Positions 18,066-26,811 are shown, counted from the stretch's first letter. The stretch: 64,000 nt of DNA from JAOPZW01 sp963764585 (GCA_963764585.1 CAVXTB010000003.1:682001-746000); one strand, 5' to 3'. The notes: generated by a model from the letters alone, not told the origin. Numbers and translations: made by a program.

Positions 18066-18953
18066 ATGATCCGTCGCCTACCGCACGTCGACCACACGGG
18101 CATCGAGGAGCGCGCCGCCTGGCTGGGCAAGCGCTCGATCAAGACGACCGCGAAGGCGCAGGGCATCCGCCTGGCGGTCTCGATGGTCGACCTCACGACG
18201 CTCGAGGGGCAGGACACTGCCGGCAAGGTCCGCCAGCTGAGTGCCAAGGCCGTCTGTCCCGCGCCGACGATGCCCGAGATCCCGAGCGTCGCCGCCGTGT
18301 GCGTCTACCCGGCCCTCGTGCCGACCGTCCACGCCGCGCTCGAGGGCAGCGGCGTCCACACCGCGGCGGTGTCGACCGGGTTCCCGGCCGGCCAGACGTC
18401 GCTGGCGATCAAGCTGCGCGAGACCGAGGAGACGGTGGCCGCGGGCGCCGACGAGATCGACATGGTGATCTCGCGCGAGGCGTTCCTGTCCGGCGACGAC
18501 GCGCGCGTCATGGAGGAGATCGTCCGCGTCAAGGAGGCGTGCGGCGACGCGCACCTGAAGGTCATCATCGAGACCGCCGAGCTGGGCTCCTACGACCACG
18601 TCCGCCACGCGTCGATGCTCGCGATGGAGGCGGGCGCCGACTTCATCAAGACCTCGACGGGCAAGGCTGCCAGCGGCGCGACGCCCGGCGTCACGCTCGT
18701 CATGCTCGAGGCGATCCGCGACTACGTCGAGCGCACCGGCCGCCCGGTCGGGATGAAGGCGGCAGGCGGCGTGTCGACCTCGAAGGCGGCGCTGCACCGG
18801 CTCGTGCTGGTCAAGGAGACGCTCGGCGACGACTGGCTGACGCCCGACCGCTTCCGCATCGGCGCCTCGTCGCTGCTCAACGACCTGCTCATGCAGTACG
18901 CCAAGACCCAGGACGGCCGCTACGGCCGCTCCGAGGACTTCTCGCGCGAGTGA
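18066..18953 (+). CDS. deoC: Deoxyribose-phosphate aldolase
   Basis: A 295-residue class I aldolase (TIM barrel) that cleaves 2-deoxyribose 5-phosphate to glyceraldehyde 3-phosphate and acetaldehyde. DEIDMVISREAFLSGDD matches the substrate aspartate region. FIKTSTGKAASGATPGV carries the Schiff-base lysine, and GMKAAGGVSTSKAA carries the second active-site lysine. Length suits the longer actinobacterial DeoC form. The ATG follows a CACACT hexamer by 8 nt. It serves the nucleoside breakdown genes elsewhere in this window (deoA, PNP, cdd, add), and the aldehyde dehydrogenase at 19714 is the natural consumer of its acetaldehyde. Confidence 0.95.
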   Translation: MIRRLPHVDHTGIEERAAWLGKRSIKTTAKAQGIRLAVSMVDLTTLEGQDTAGKVRQLSAKAVCPAPTMPEIPSVAAVCVYPALVPTVHAALEGSGVHTAAVSTGFPAGQTSLAIKLRETEETVAAGADEIDMVISREAFLSGDDARVMEEIVRVKEACGDAHLKVIIETAELGSYDHVRHASMLAMEAGADFIKTSTGKAASGATPGVTLVMLEAIRDYVERTGRPVGMKAAGGVSTSKAALHRLVLVKETLGDDWLTPDRFRIGASSLLNDLLMQYAKTQDGRYGRSEDFSRE

Positions 18954-18985
18954 ACCTCGTCGAGAGCGCCGCTTCCGGCAAGCCA

Positions 18986-19012
18986 CGGGCGGCCCTGCAA
19001 GAAGGCCGCCCG
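18986..19012. terminator. Hairpin between deoC and DUF7144 gene
   Basis: CGGGCGGCC (18986-18994) and GGCCGCCCG (19004-19012) form a perfect 9-bp stem with a 9-nt loop, between two convergent genes. No T-run follows on either side. Confidence 0.5.
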
Positions 19013-19032
19013 CGAACGCGCTCGTCCCGCGA

Positions 19033-19488
19033 CTAGCGCGTCAGCTCCGGCCTGCCGCCGTACGCGACAAGGCCGTAGATGACCAGCACGTCGATCGCGA
19101 CGAGTGTCAATGACCAGAACGGATATGCCGGAATCGACATCATCGCCGCCAGGATGGCAAGCCCGGCGACGGCGATCCCGAACCAGCGCCCGAACGCGCC
19201 ACCGCGCCAGATCGACAGCGCGGCGAGGCCCTCCAGAGCGCCGAATCCGATCGCGATCCAGCCCCACGTGTTGAGGTCACTGAGGATGTAGGACGCACTC
19301 CCGATGAAGAAGTGCGAGTTGGAGACCGCGGCGATGCCCCAGATGACGTTGAGCGCTCCCGCGACCACCAACATGATGGCTGCGAACAGAATCCAGCCCG
19401 CCCCCTCATACGTGGAGCGGTCGAACTCATACCCAGGCCTCGCAGCGCGCAGCGGCGGAGTGCGAGTGCCGTCGGTGACGGTTGCCAT
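19033..19488 (-). CDS. DUF7144-type membrane protein
   Basis: A 151-residue protein with four membrane helices (about residues 30-52, 74-94, 100-120, 126-146). The family pattern is GWILFAAIMLVVAGALNVIW, then DLNTWGWIAIGFGALEG and IPAYPFWSLTLVAIDVLVIY. The function of the family is unknown; it is common in actinobacteria. The ATG at 19488 has a good ribosome site (AAGGAG at 19495-19500) and a leader hairpin further upstream. It faces deoC across a hairpin terminator and is not obviously linked to it. Confidence 0.8.
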   Translation of the reverse strand: MATVTDGTRTPPLRAARPGYEFDRSTYEGAGWILFAAIMLVVAGALNVIWGIAAVSNSHFFIGSASYILSDLNTWGWIAIGFGALEGLAALSIWRGGAFGRWFGIAVAGLAILAAMMSIPAYPFWSLTLVAIDVLVIYGLVAYGGRPELTR

Positions 19489-19503
19489 GTGCTGCTCCTT
19501 TCC

Positions 19504-19529
19504 GCCCCGCTCAACCTTCCGAGCGGGGC
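19504..19529 (-). promoter_or_regulatory. Leader hairpin upstream of DUF7144 gene
   Basis: GCCCCGCTC (19504-19512) and GAGCGGGGC (19521-19529) give a perfect 9-bp stem and 8-nt loop, ending 3 nt before the ribosome site of the minus-strand gene. It could be an mRNA leader element or an operator. Confidence 0.35.
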
Positions 19530-19700
19530 TGGCTCATTGCACATACCTCCACGTTGGACCTTAAGCGCAGGAAGCTCTGGCCCCATCCGGGGCGGTGCGC
19601 AGACGTCGTGCATGGAACTACGGAGACGGCGCCGCCGGCACGCCCGTCGCAACCTTTCCCTCGTGCAGGCGGCCGTGTACATCGCGGGGTTCCCTCCGCG

Positions 19701-19706
19701 TACCAT
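19701..19706 (+). promoter_or_regulatory. -10-like hexamer for aldehyde dehydrogenase
   Basis: TACCAT, 7 nt before the ATG at 19714. It overlaps the upstream ATG at 19705, which argues that translation begins at 19714. Confidence 0.35.
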
Positions 19707-19713
19707 GGCCGTC

Positions 19714-21174
19714 ATGGCCGCGACCGACACCCCGCGCACGCGCATCACCTGGGACTACGCGCCCGCGCCCGAGTCCCCCGACCACATCCGCCTGCGCGAC
19801 ACGTACGGGCTGTTCATCGGCGGCGCCTTCGTCGAGCCACGCGACGGGCGCGTCGTGCCGTCGATCAACCCCGCCACCGAGGAGCCGGTCGCCGAGGTCA
19901 CCTTCGCCGGCGAGGCCGACGTCAAGGCCGCCGTCGAGGCCGCGCGCGCCGCGCAGCCCAAGTGGGCCAAGCTCCCGGGCCGCGAGCGGGCCAAGTACGT
20001 GTTCCGGATCGCGCGCCTCATCCAGGAGCGCTCGCGCGAGCTTGCGATCGTCGAGTCGCTCGACGGCGGCAAGCCGATCCGCGAGTCGCGCGACGTCGAC
20101 ATTCCGCTGGCGGCCGCGCACTTCTTCCACTACGCCGGCTGGGCCGACAAGCTCCAGCACGGCGTGGCCGGGCGCAAGGCCAAGCCCTACGGCGTCGTCG
20201 GGCAGGTCGTGCCGTGGAACTTCCCGCTGCTGATGGCGGCCTGGAAGCTCGCGCCGGCGCTGGCCTGCGGCAACACCGCCGTCCTCAAGCCCGCAGAGAC
20301 GACGCCGCTGACGGCGCTGCTGCTCGCCGAGATCTGCCAGGAAGCCGAGGTGCCCGACGGCGTCGTCAACATCGTCGCCGGCGACGGCTCCACCGGCGCC
20401 GCGCTCGTGCGCTCCGACGTCGATAAGGTCGCCTTCACCGGGTCGACCGCCGTGGGCAAGGACATCCAGGCCGCGCTCGCGGGTCGCGGCGTCGGCCTGA
20501 CGCTCGAGCTCGGCGGCAAGTCCGCCAACATCGTCTTCGAGGATGCCGCGATCGACCAGGCGGTCGAGGGCATCGTCCAGGGGATCTTCTTCAACCAGGG
20601 CCACGTCTGCTGCGCCGGCTCGCGCCTGCTCATCCAGGAGTCCGTGGCCGACGAGGTCACCAGGAAGCTGTGGGACCGCATGCGCCTGCTGCGCGTCGGC
20701 GACCCGCTGGACAAGAACACCGACGTCGGCGCCATCAACTCCGCCGAGCAGCTCGAGCGCATCGAGGAGCTCGTCGAGGCCGGCGTCCAGGAGGGCGCCG
20801 TGCGGCGCAGCATCGCCTGCGACATCCCCGAGCGCGGCTGGTGGTTCGCCCCGACGATCTTCACCGACGTCGCGCCAGCCCATCGGATCGCCGTCGAGGA
20901 GATCTTCGGCCCGGTGGTGTCGGTGCTGACCTTCCGCACGCAGGCCGAGGCGATCGAGAAGGCCAACAACTCGCGCTACGGCCTCGCCGCCGGCATCTGG
21001 ACCGACAAGGGCTCGAAGGCCTTCGAGGTTGCCGCCGCGCTGAAGGCCGGCGTGGTCTGGCAGAACACGTACAACAAGTTCGACCCGACCGCGGCCTTCG
21101 GCGGCTACAAGGAGTCGGGCTTCGGGCGCGAAGGCGGCGCCGCCGGCCTGCGTCCCTACCTGCGCGTGTCATGA
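19714..21174 (+). CDS. Aldehyde dehydrogenase (NAD-dependent)
   Basis: A 486-residue full-length ALDH that oxidises an aldehyde to the acid. It has QVVPWNFPLLMAAWKLAPAL (cofactor/oxyanion Asn), LELGGKSANIVFEDA (catalytic Glu) and FFNQGHVCCAGSRLL (catalytic Cys), plus the C-terminal ALKAGVVWQNTYNKFDPTA. Start chosen at 19714 because TACCAT lies 7 nt before it. Its stop overlaps the start of the next gene (ATGA), so the two are translationally coupled. Lying downstream of deoC, it most likely removes acetaldehyde; substrate is inferred from neighbourhood. Confidence 0.9.
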   Translation: MAATDTPRTRITWDYAPAPESPDHIRLRDTYGLFIGGAFVEPRDGRVVPSINPATEEPVAEVTFAGEADVKAAVEAARAAQPKWAKLPGRERAKYVFRIARLIQERSRELAIVESLDGGKPIRESRDVDIPLAAAHFFHYAGWADKLQHGVAGRKAKPYGVVGQVVPWNFPLLMAAWKLAPALACGNTAVLKPAETTPLTALLLAEICQEAEVPDGVVNIVAGDGSTGAALVRSDVDKVAFTGSTAVGKDIQAALAGRGVGLTLELGGKSANIVFEDAAIDQAVEGIVQGIFFNQGHVCCAGSRLLIQESVADEVTRKLWDRMRLLRVGDPLDKNTDVGAINSAEQLERIEELVEAGVQEGAVRRSIACDIPERGWWFAPTIFTDVAPAHRIAVEEIFGPVVSVLTFRTQAEAIEKANNSRYGLAAGIWTDKGSKAFEVAAALKAGVVWQNTYNKFDPTAAFGGYKESGFGREGGAAGLRPYLRVS

Positions 21175-22001
21175 GCAGCCGGCTGACCGTCCGCAAGACC
21201 TACAAGCTCTACGTGGGAGGCGCGTTCGTGCGCTCGGAGTCCGGCCGCTACGACCGTGCCCTCAGCGCCGACGACGAGCACGTCGCCAACGTCCCGCGCG
21301 GCTCGCGCAAGGACGTCCGCGACGCCATGGCCGCCGCGCGCAAAGCCGCCGGCCCGTGGGCGGCGCGCACCGCCTACAACCGCGGCCAGATCCTGTACCG
21401 CGCGGCCGAGGCACTCGAGTCGCGCACCGACGCCCTGGCGCCGCCCGACGAGCTCGCCGCCGCCGTCGACGTCCTCGTCCACTACGCGGGCTGGACCGAC
21501 AAGCTCCCCGCCGTGCTCGGCGGCGTCAACCCGGTCGCCATGCCCTACCTGTCGTTCTCGCTGCCCGAGCCGACCGGCGTCGTCGGCGTCATCGCACCCG
21601 ACGAGCCGCCGCTGCTCGGCCTCATCGCCGAGATCGCGCCGGCGCTGGCGGCTGGCAACACCGTCGTCGCCGTGATCTCCGAGCGCTGGCCGCTGCCGGC
21701 GCTCGATCTCGCCGAGGTCCTCGGCGTCTCCGACGTCCCCGGGGGCGTGATCAACCTGCTCAGCGGCCGCCGATCCGAGCTGGCGCCCGCGCTGGGCGCC
21801 CATCGCGACCTCAACGCGATCGTCGACGCCGCCGGCGACTCGGAGCTCGGCGCCGAGCTCGACCGGCTCGCCGCCGAGACCGTCAAGCGCGCCCGCCACT
21901 CCGCCCCGGCGACGACCTACGAAGCCGCGACCGACGACGCGCTCGCGCGCCTGGAGGCGGTCACCGAGCTGAAGACGGCCTGGCACCCGATCGGCGCGTA
22001 G
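21171..22001 (+). CDS. Truncated aldehyde dehydrogenase-like protein (N-terminal half only)
   Basis: A 276-residue protein homologous to the first half of ALDHs: YVGGAFVRSESGRYDRAL, then VHYAGWTDKL and EPTGVVGVIAPDEPPLLGLI. It ends before the part that would hold the LELGGK glutamate and the NxGQxC cysteine, so it cannot be catalytic alone. The frame is intact and closes cleanly. It starts at ATG 21171, overlapping the full-length ALDH stop, which implies a fixed partnership. The conserved asparagine of the PWN motif is replaced (APDEPP). It is probably a structural or regulatory subunit of a hetero-oligomer (inference). A similar deoC-ALDH-short ALDH order occurs in other actinobacteria, from memory. 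Confidence 0.8.
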   Translation: MSSRLTVRKTYKLYVGGAFVRSESGRYDRALSADDEHVANVPRGSRKDVRDAMAAARKAAGPWAARTAYNRGQILYRAAEALESRTDALAPPDELAAAVDVLVHYAGWTDKLPAVLGGVNPVAMPYLSFSLPEPTGVVGVIAPDEPPLLGLIAEIAPALAAGNTVVAVISERWPLPALDLAEVLGVSDVPGGVINLLSGRRSELAPALGAHRDLNAIVDAAGDSELGAELDRLAAETVKRARHSAPATTYEAATDDALARLEAVTELKTAWHPIGA

Positions 22002-22035
22002 CCGCCCTCGGACTGGCGACGCGAACGTCGCGCTA

Positions 22036-22072
22036 TTGCCGTTTGCGCAATATCGCCTTGCGCAAACGGCAA
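22036..22072. terminator. Perfect 15-bp hairpin between convergent genes
   Basis: TTGCCGTTTGCGCAA (22036-22050) and TTGCGCAAACGGCAA (22058-22072) pair without mismatch around a 7-nt loop. It lies between the ALDH-like stop (22001) and the minus-strand methyltransferase stop (22081), so it can serve both strands. There is no T-run. Confidence 0.7.
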
Positions 22073-22080
22073 GGAGATGA

Positions 22081-23889
22081 TCAGTCCGGCCGGCCCTCGA
22101 ACACGCTCAGCCCGATCGCCGTCGGCACGGTGCGCCGCAGCGCGAAGCCGCCGGCGGCGAGCAGCGCGGCGAACTCCTCGCGCGTGCGCTCGCGGCCGCC
22201 CGTGCCGACCATCATGTTCAGGTCTGAGAGCTTGGCGTCGGGGTTCTCGTTGGCGGCGCCGAGCTCGCGCTCGACGACCAGCAGGACGGAGTGCAACGGC
22301 GCCGCGGCGCGGCAGGCGCGCAGGATGCGCACCGCGTCGTCGTCGTCCCAGTCGTGGAGGATCGCCTTGAGCAGGTAGGCGTCGGCGCCGCTCGGCAGCG
22401 CCTCGTCGAAGAAGCTGCCACCGACCACCTCGCAGCGCATGGCCACGCCCGCGGCGTCGAGCAGCGCTGGCGTGTCGGCGACGACGTGGGGGCGGTCGAA
22501 GACCACGCCGCGCATCTGCGGGTGCTCGGTCAGCAGCGCCGCGACGAGCGCCCCGTGGCCGCCGCCGACGTCGACCACCGAGGCCAAGCCGGAGAAGTCG
22601 TAGGCATCGAGCAGGTGGCGGTTGGCGCGGCGCGTGATGTCGGTCATCGCGCGATCGAAGATCGCGCCCTCCTCGGGGTGCGAGGCGCGGTAGTCCCACA
22701 CGTCGGTCCCGTGCACGGCCGCGAACGCGTTCTCGCCCGTGCGCACGGTGTGCAGCAGGTGGCTCCACGCGGCGAAGTGGTATGGGCGGCCGGCGAAGGC
22801 CGCCCAGCCGCCGACCGGATCGGGCGCGTCGGAGCGCAGGCACGCCCCGACCTCGGTCAAGGCGAAGCGGCCGTCGGCGTCCTCGTGAAGGACGCCGACG
22901 CTCGCCAGCGCGCGCAGCACGCGGTGCAGCGACGGTGCGTGGGTGTCGGTGGCCGCGGCCAGCACGTCGGCCGAGCGCGCGCCGTCGCGCAGCAGGTCGG
23001 CGATGCCGAGCGTCGCCGCGACGTGGATCGCCTGCGTGACCTGGTAGCCGTTGACCAGACGCCGCAGCGCGACCGTCGGTGTCTCACGGTGTGCTGCAAG
23101 AAACCGGGCGAGGTGCGCGACGTACGCGTCGCGGTGCGCGCGCGAGTCGTGGATCCCGTGCGGCGCGCCGCTGACGCGGACGACCTCTACGTCGGGGTGG
23201 GTCTGCGCCAGGCGCTCGGCGTGGCGCGACGGGAACGCCGAGCCCACGGCGTCGTCGGCGGCCAGCACGAAGACCGGCACGTCCACCGGCGCGACGGTGT
23301 CCGTGTCGGCAAGCGTCGAGCGGTCGACCGCGCCCTCGAGCACGCCGGGATCCATCGCCAGCAGCGCGTACGCGCGCGCGGCGATCGCGTCGTCGCAGGT
23401 GCCCGGCCCGAGCGGCCCCGCGGCGAGCTCGGCGGTGGCCTCCTCGACGGACGCGCCCTCGGCGCGCCAGCGCGCCACGACGTCGAGCAGCGCGCTGAAC
23501 ACGGGCACCGCCCCGTTCTGCGCGTGCTCGTCCGGCTCGCCCATGTGCAGCGGCGGGTCCTCGAGGAAGGCGGCGACCACGAGCTCGGGGTGGCGCTGGG
23601 CCAGCGTCCACGCCACGACGCCTCCCAGCGAGTGGCCCACGACCACCGCGGGCCGGCCCAGCTGGGAGCGCAGGATCTCGGCGACGTCCTCGACGTAGGA
23701 CGAGACGACGTAGGTGCCCGGCGCGTGCTCGGACTCGCCGTGCCCGCGCAGGTCCACGCGGACGACGCGACGCCCGCCGACGACCTCCTGCGGCAGCCAG
23801 GCGTAGGTCCGAAGGCTGCCCGACACGCCGTGCAGGAAGACGACCGGCGCGCCGTCGTGCGGCCCGTCGACCTCGACGTGGAGCCTCAC
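22081..23889 (-). CDS. Alpha/beta hydrolase fused to SAM O-methyltransferase
   Basis: A 602-residue two-domain protein. Residues 1 to about 270 are an alpha/beta hydrolase: VFLHGVSGSLRTYAW (oxyanion strand), the nucleophile elbow VVGHSLGGVVAW and a late SGAPHGIHDS histidine. Residues from about 275 to 602 are a plant-type O-methyltransferase: a dimerisation helix region, SVVDVGGGHGALVAALL (SAM motif I), LLKAILHDWDDDDAVRIL (catalytic histidine) and a C-terminal LSVFEGRP. The join is in one uninterrupted frame. The GTG start overlaps the upstream stop (GTGA), placing it last in the nucleoside operon. Substrate unknown; the operon position hints at a modified nucleoside or sugar ester (weak inference). 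Confidence 0.85.
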   Translation of the reverse strand: MRLHVEVDGPHDGAPVVFLHGVSGSLRTYAWLPQEVVGGRRVVRVDLRGHGESEHAPGTYVVSSYVEDVAEILRSQLGRPAVVVGHSLGGVVAWTLAQRHPELVVAAFLEDPPLHMGEPDEHAQNGAVPVFSALLDVVARWRAEGASVEEATAELAAGPLGPGTCDDAIAARAYALLAMDPGVLEGAVDRSTLADTDTVAPVDVPVFVLAADDAVGSAFPSRHAERLAQTHPDVEVVRVSGAPHGIHDSRAHRDAYVAHLARFLAAHRETPTVALRRLVNGYQVTQAIHVAATLGIADLLRDGARSADVLAAATDTHAPSLHRVLRALASVGVLHEDADGRFALTEVGACLRSDAPDPVGGWAAFAGRPYHFAAWSHLLHTVRTGENAFAAVHGTDVWDYRASHPEEGAIFDRAMTDITRRANRHLLDAYDFSGLASVVDVGGGHGALVAALLTEHPQMRGVVFDRPHVVADTPALLDAAGVAMRCEVVGGSFFDEALPSGADAYLLKAILHDWDDDDAVRILRACRAAAPLHSVLLVVERELGAANENPDAKLSDLNMMVGTGGRERTREEFAALLAAGGFALRRTVPTAIGLSVFEGRPD

Positions 23890-25607
23890 TCCAGCGCGCC
23901 CTCGAGCCGCAGGATCCGGCGCAGGATCGCCAGCGACGACGCGTACGTCGAGTCCATCCCGTAGTAGGACAGCCCGCGCGCGCCGAGCGTGCGCGCCTGC
24001 GTGTACGGCGTGTCAGAGGCGTAGTGGATGATCCCGAAGTCGATGGGGAGCTTGGAGAAGTTCACCGCCTCACCCACCGGGTAGCGCTCGGCGTCGGCGA
24101 TCTCGTAGACGGCGTTGCAGTACGGGCCCGCCTCCATCTCGACCACCGTGAAGGCCTCGCGGTAGTAGAAGTCGAGGTAGGCGCGGTTCTGCAGGAACGT
24201 GCTCTTGACCGTCACCGCGCGCTGGTTGTCCAGGCCCGTGCCGAACATCAGGTCGGGCGCGATGTCGTCGACGGTGAAGGCGTTGTCGAGCCAGTAGCTC
24301 GTGCCCGAGTGCTCGTCGTGGATGACCGAGGAGATCATCACGTCGCCGACGTCGGCGTTGAGCGTCGCGGCCTTGCCGAGCACGTACACGCCGCGCAGGT
24401 CGGCGGAGTCGACCGCGACCTCGCGCAGCAGGTTGTAGGCGGCCACGCCGAGGGGGTAGTCGGTGTTGACGATCACGGCCTCGCTGCGGGCCAGGCGCTC
24501 GGCGTCGACGTCGCCCAGGCGCGGGTCCAGCCGCGCGCGATCGAGGCGCGCCAGCGGGATCACCTGGGCGGGAACGCGCAGCGCCGTCGTCGATCGGATG
24601 TGCTCGACGCCGGCCCTGATCTCGTCCTCGTGCTGCTTGCGCCGCAGCTCGGGGCCGCTGGCGTCGAAGAAGTCGCGCGCCACGAAGTACAGGAAGTTCT
24701 CCCACGAGCCCTCGGTGCGGCCCTCGCGAAAGCGCGCCAGCTCCTCCTTGAGGTCCTCGTGCTCGCTGCGCTCGACGAACGCCACGAGCTCGTCCTCGCG
24801 CTCGCGCGCCAGCCCGGTGACGAGGTTGGAGAGCGAATGCGTGTTGGAGGAGACGAAGTACAGCGGCGCGTCGCCCAGCCGGCGGTCGTTGAGGTCCTCG
24901 CGCACCGGCGCCCACCAGCGCCGCGTCATGCGCTGGTAGCCGACCTGGGTGCCGCCGAGCATCCGCAGGCGCATCGACTTGCCCTCGTCGAGGATCGCCT
25001 GCATGCGCTCGTCGAAGTGCTCGCCCCACGCGTCGGCCAGGCGCGCCCAGTCGTCCGCGGCGCCGCCGAGCGCGGCCGCGACGGCCTCGGGCGTGGTGCC
25101 CTCGGCCGGCGGCCAGCCCGCGGCGAGCATCCGCCGGCGGATCTTGTTCCACTCGATCTGGTAGGCGACGAGCGTCGGCACGAGGTCGTCGACGTCGGAC
25201 TCCGAGGCGAGCAGGACGGCGAGCACCTCGTCGCCGCTGTAGTACCAGCGCCGGCGCCGCGCGGGCGCCTCGACGGTCTCCCACTGCTCGAGCGGGCCGA
25301 CGCCCGCGCGCCGGAACAGCGCCGCCTCCTGGCCCATCACGATGATCGTGATGTGGGTCATCGAGTCGGGCAGTCGCCGCACGGCATAGATGAACGCGCC
25401 GAGGTCGATCTCGTCGGAGTCGGCCAGCGGGTGCAGCGACGACCCCATCGCCATGTGCGAGGACTCGAGGACGCGCAGGCGCGTCTCGCCGCTGGAGCGC
25501 AGCAGCGTCGAGTACGTGCGCTGGTAGAGCTCGACCTCGTCGGAGAGGTTCGAGGGCGCGAGATGCGACGGCGCGGGAGCCGAGACCGTGAGGCGGGCGA
25601 CGGCCAC
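23886..25607 (-). CDS. Nucleoside phosphorylase/nucleosidase-like protein (DUF6909-type)
   Basis: A 573-residue cytoplasmic protein. The N-terminal 290 residues are helical and unfamiliar. The C-terminal third has features of the PNP/UDP-phosphorylase and AMP-nucleosidase fold: GVYVLGKAATLNADVGDVMI, QRAVTVKSTFLQNRAYLDFY, and VVEMEAGPYCNAV with Glu-Met-Glu at about 490-492, the place of the ribose-binding Met-Glu in hexameric phosphorylases. I recall the family label DUF6909. The GTG start lies 1 nt after the permease stop (25609-25611 on the minus strand) and its stop overlaps the next start. It sits in a nucleoside transporter operon, so an N-glycosidic bond-cleaving enzyme of unknown specificity is the best hypothesis. 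Confidence 0.7.
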   Translation of the reverse strand: MAVARLTVSAPAPSHLAPSNLSDEVELYQRTYSTLLRSSGETRLRVLESSHMAMGSSLHPLADSDEIDLGAFIYAVRRLPDSMTHITIIVMGQEAALFRRAGVGPLEQWETVEAPARRRRWYYSGDEVLAVLLASESDVDDLVPTLVAYQIEWNKIRRRMLAAGWPPAEGTTPEAVAAALGGAADDWARLADAWGEHFDERMQAILDEGKSMRLRMLGGTQVGYQRMTRRWWAPVREDLNDRRLGDAPLYFVSSNTHSLSNLVTGLAREREDELVAFVERSEHEDLKEELARFREGRTEGSWENFLYFVARDFFDASGPELRRKQHEDEIRAGVEHIRSTTALRVPAQVIPLARLDRARLDPRLGDVDAERLARSEAVIVNTDYPLGVAAYNLLREVAVDSADLRGVYVLGKAATLNADVGDVMISSVIHDEHSGTSYWLDNAFTVDDIAPDLMFGTGLDNQRAVTVKSTFLQNRAYLDFYYREAFTVVEMEAGPYCNAVYEIADAERYPVGEAVNFSKLPIDFGIIHYASDTPYTQARTLGARGLSYYGMDSTYASSLAILRRILRLEGALE

Positions 25608-25608
25608 G

Positions 25609-26811
25609 CTACTCCTTGATGTACGGCTGCCCGTCGGCGGCCGGCGGTCGCGAGCGGCCGATCACGCCGGCGACGGCAATCAGCGTGAGCACGTAGGGGA
25701 GCGCCTGGAACAGCACCGCGGCCGACGGCGAGAAGGCCGGCAGCCGCTGCGCCAGCGCGGTCGAGAAGCCGAACAGCATTGCCGCCGCAACGGCCCCGCC
25801 CGGGCTCCACTTGCCGAAGATGACAGCCGCCAGCGCGATGAAGCCGCGCCCAGCGGTCATGCCCTGGTTGAACGAGCCCACGAACGCGATCGACAGGTAT
25901 GCGCCACCCATCGCGGCGAACACGCCGGAGCAGACGACGGCCGCGTAGCGCGTGCGGATGACCGAGATGCCGACCGTCTCCGCTGCCCGCGGATGCTCGC
26001 CGACGGCGCGCACGCGCAGCCCGCGCGGCGTGCGGAAGAGGAACACCGCGAGCGCGATGGCCCCGAGCAGTGCGACCCAGGTCAGCAGGTTGGTGTGGCC
26101 GATCGCGTCGCCGAAGAACGAGAGGTTCTTGATGCCGGGCAGGCTGATGTCGGGCACGCGCGGGATGTTGTCGGGCGTGCCCTGATCCCCGTAGTGGTCG
26201 AGGAAGATGTAGCCGGTGATGCCGAGCGCCAGGAAGTTGATCGCGGTGCCGCCGACGATCTGGTCGGCGCGCAGGTGGATCGCGAAGAACGCGTAGAGGA
26301 GCGCCACGACGCCGCCGGCGAACATGCCCACGAGCAGTCCGAGGAACCACGAGTCGAGCAGGTCGGCGCCGAGGATCCCGAAGAACGCGCCGGTGAGCAT
26401 CATGCCCTCGAGCGCGATGTTCACCACGCCGCTGCGCTCGGAGATGATGCCGCCCAGCGCCCCGAAGGTCAGCGGCGTGGCGAAGCGCAGCGTGGCTGCG
26501 ACGAGCGCCGACCACGTGACGACGTCCTTGAGGTTGCCGACGCCCGACTGCGTCGAGGCCACGGCGCCGGCGCCGCCGATGAGGCCGGCGACGATCGCGC
26601 CCCATCCGAGGCGCTTCTCGCCCCCGTAGATCGCCCACGCGCCCGCGGTCATCGCCAGCAGCCCGATGAGGATCGACGGCACCGGCGTGCGCACCAGTGC
26701 CGGCGGCAGCGCGAGGAACCAGGCGACGAAGCCCAGCCCGATGCCGGCCCAGCCCGCGTGGCGCGGCTGCACGGCGCGCCCGGGGGCGACGGTGGCGACC
26801 GCGGTGCTCAC
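25609..26811 (-). CDS. BMP-type ABC transporter permease 2
   Basis: A 400-residue membrane permease of the BPD_transp_2 family, with about ten helices. ISERSGVVNIALEGMMLTGA is the family signature; VRAVGEHPRAAETVGISV is the cytoplasmic coupling-loop EAA-like region. It pairs with the permease at 26808-28079 to form the heterodimeric channel of a nucleoside (BMP/NupABC-like) importer. The GTG start overlaps the upstream stop (GTGA). The long N-terminal stretch (to about residue 90) adds two or three helices before the conserved domain. Confidence 0.9.
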   Translation of the reverse strand: MSTAVATVAPGRAVQPRHAGWAGIGLGFVAWFLALPPALVRTPVPSILIGLLAMTAGAWAIYGGEKRLGWGAIVAGLIGGAGAVASTQSGVGNLKDVVTWSALVAATLRFATPLTFGALGGIISERSGVVNIALEGMMLTGAFFGILGADLLDSWFLGLLVGMFAGGVVALLYAFFAIHLRADQIVGGTAINFLALGITGYIFLDHYGDQGTPDNIPRVPDISLPGIKNLSFFGDAIGHTNLLTWVALLGAIALAVFLFRTPRGLRVRAVGEHPRAAETVGISVIRTRYAAVVCSGVFAAMGGAYLSIAFVGSFNQGMTAGRGFIALAAVIFGKWSPGGAVAAAMLFGFSTALAQRLPAFSPSAAVLFQALPYVLTLIAVAGVIGRSRPPAADGQPYIKE

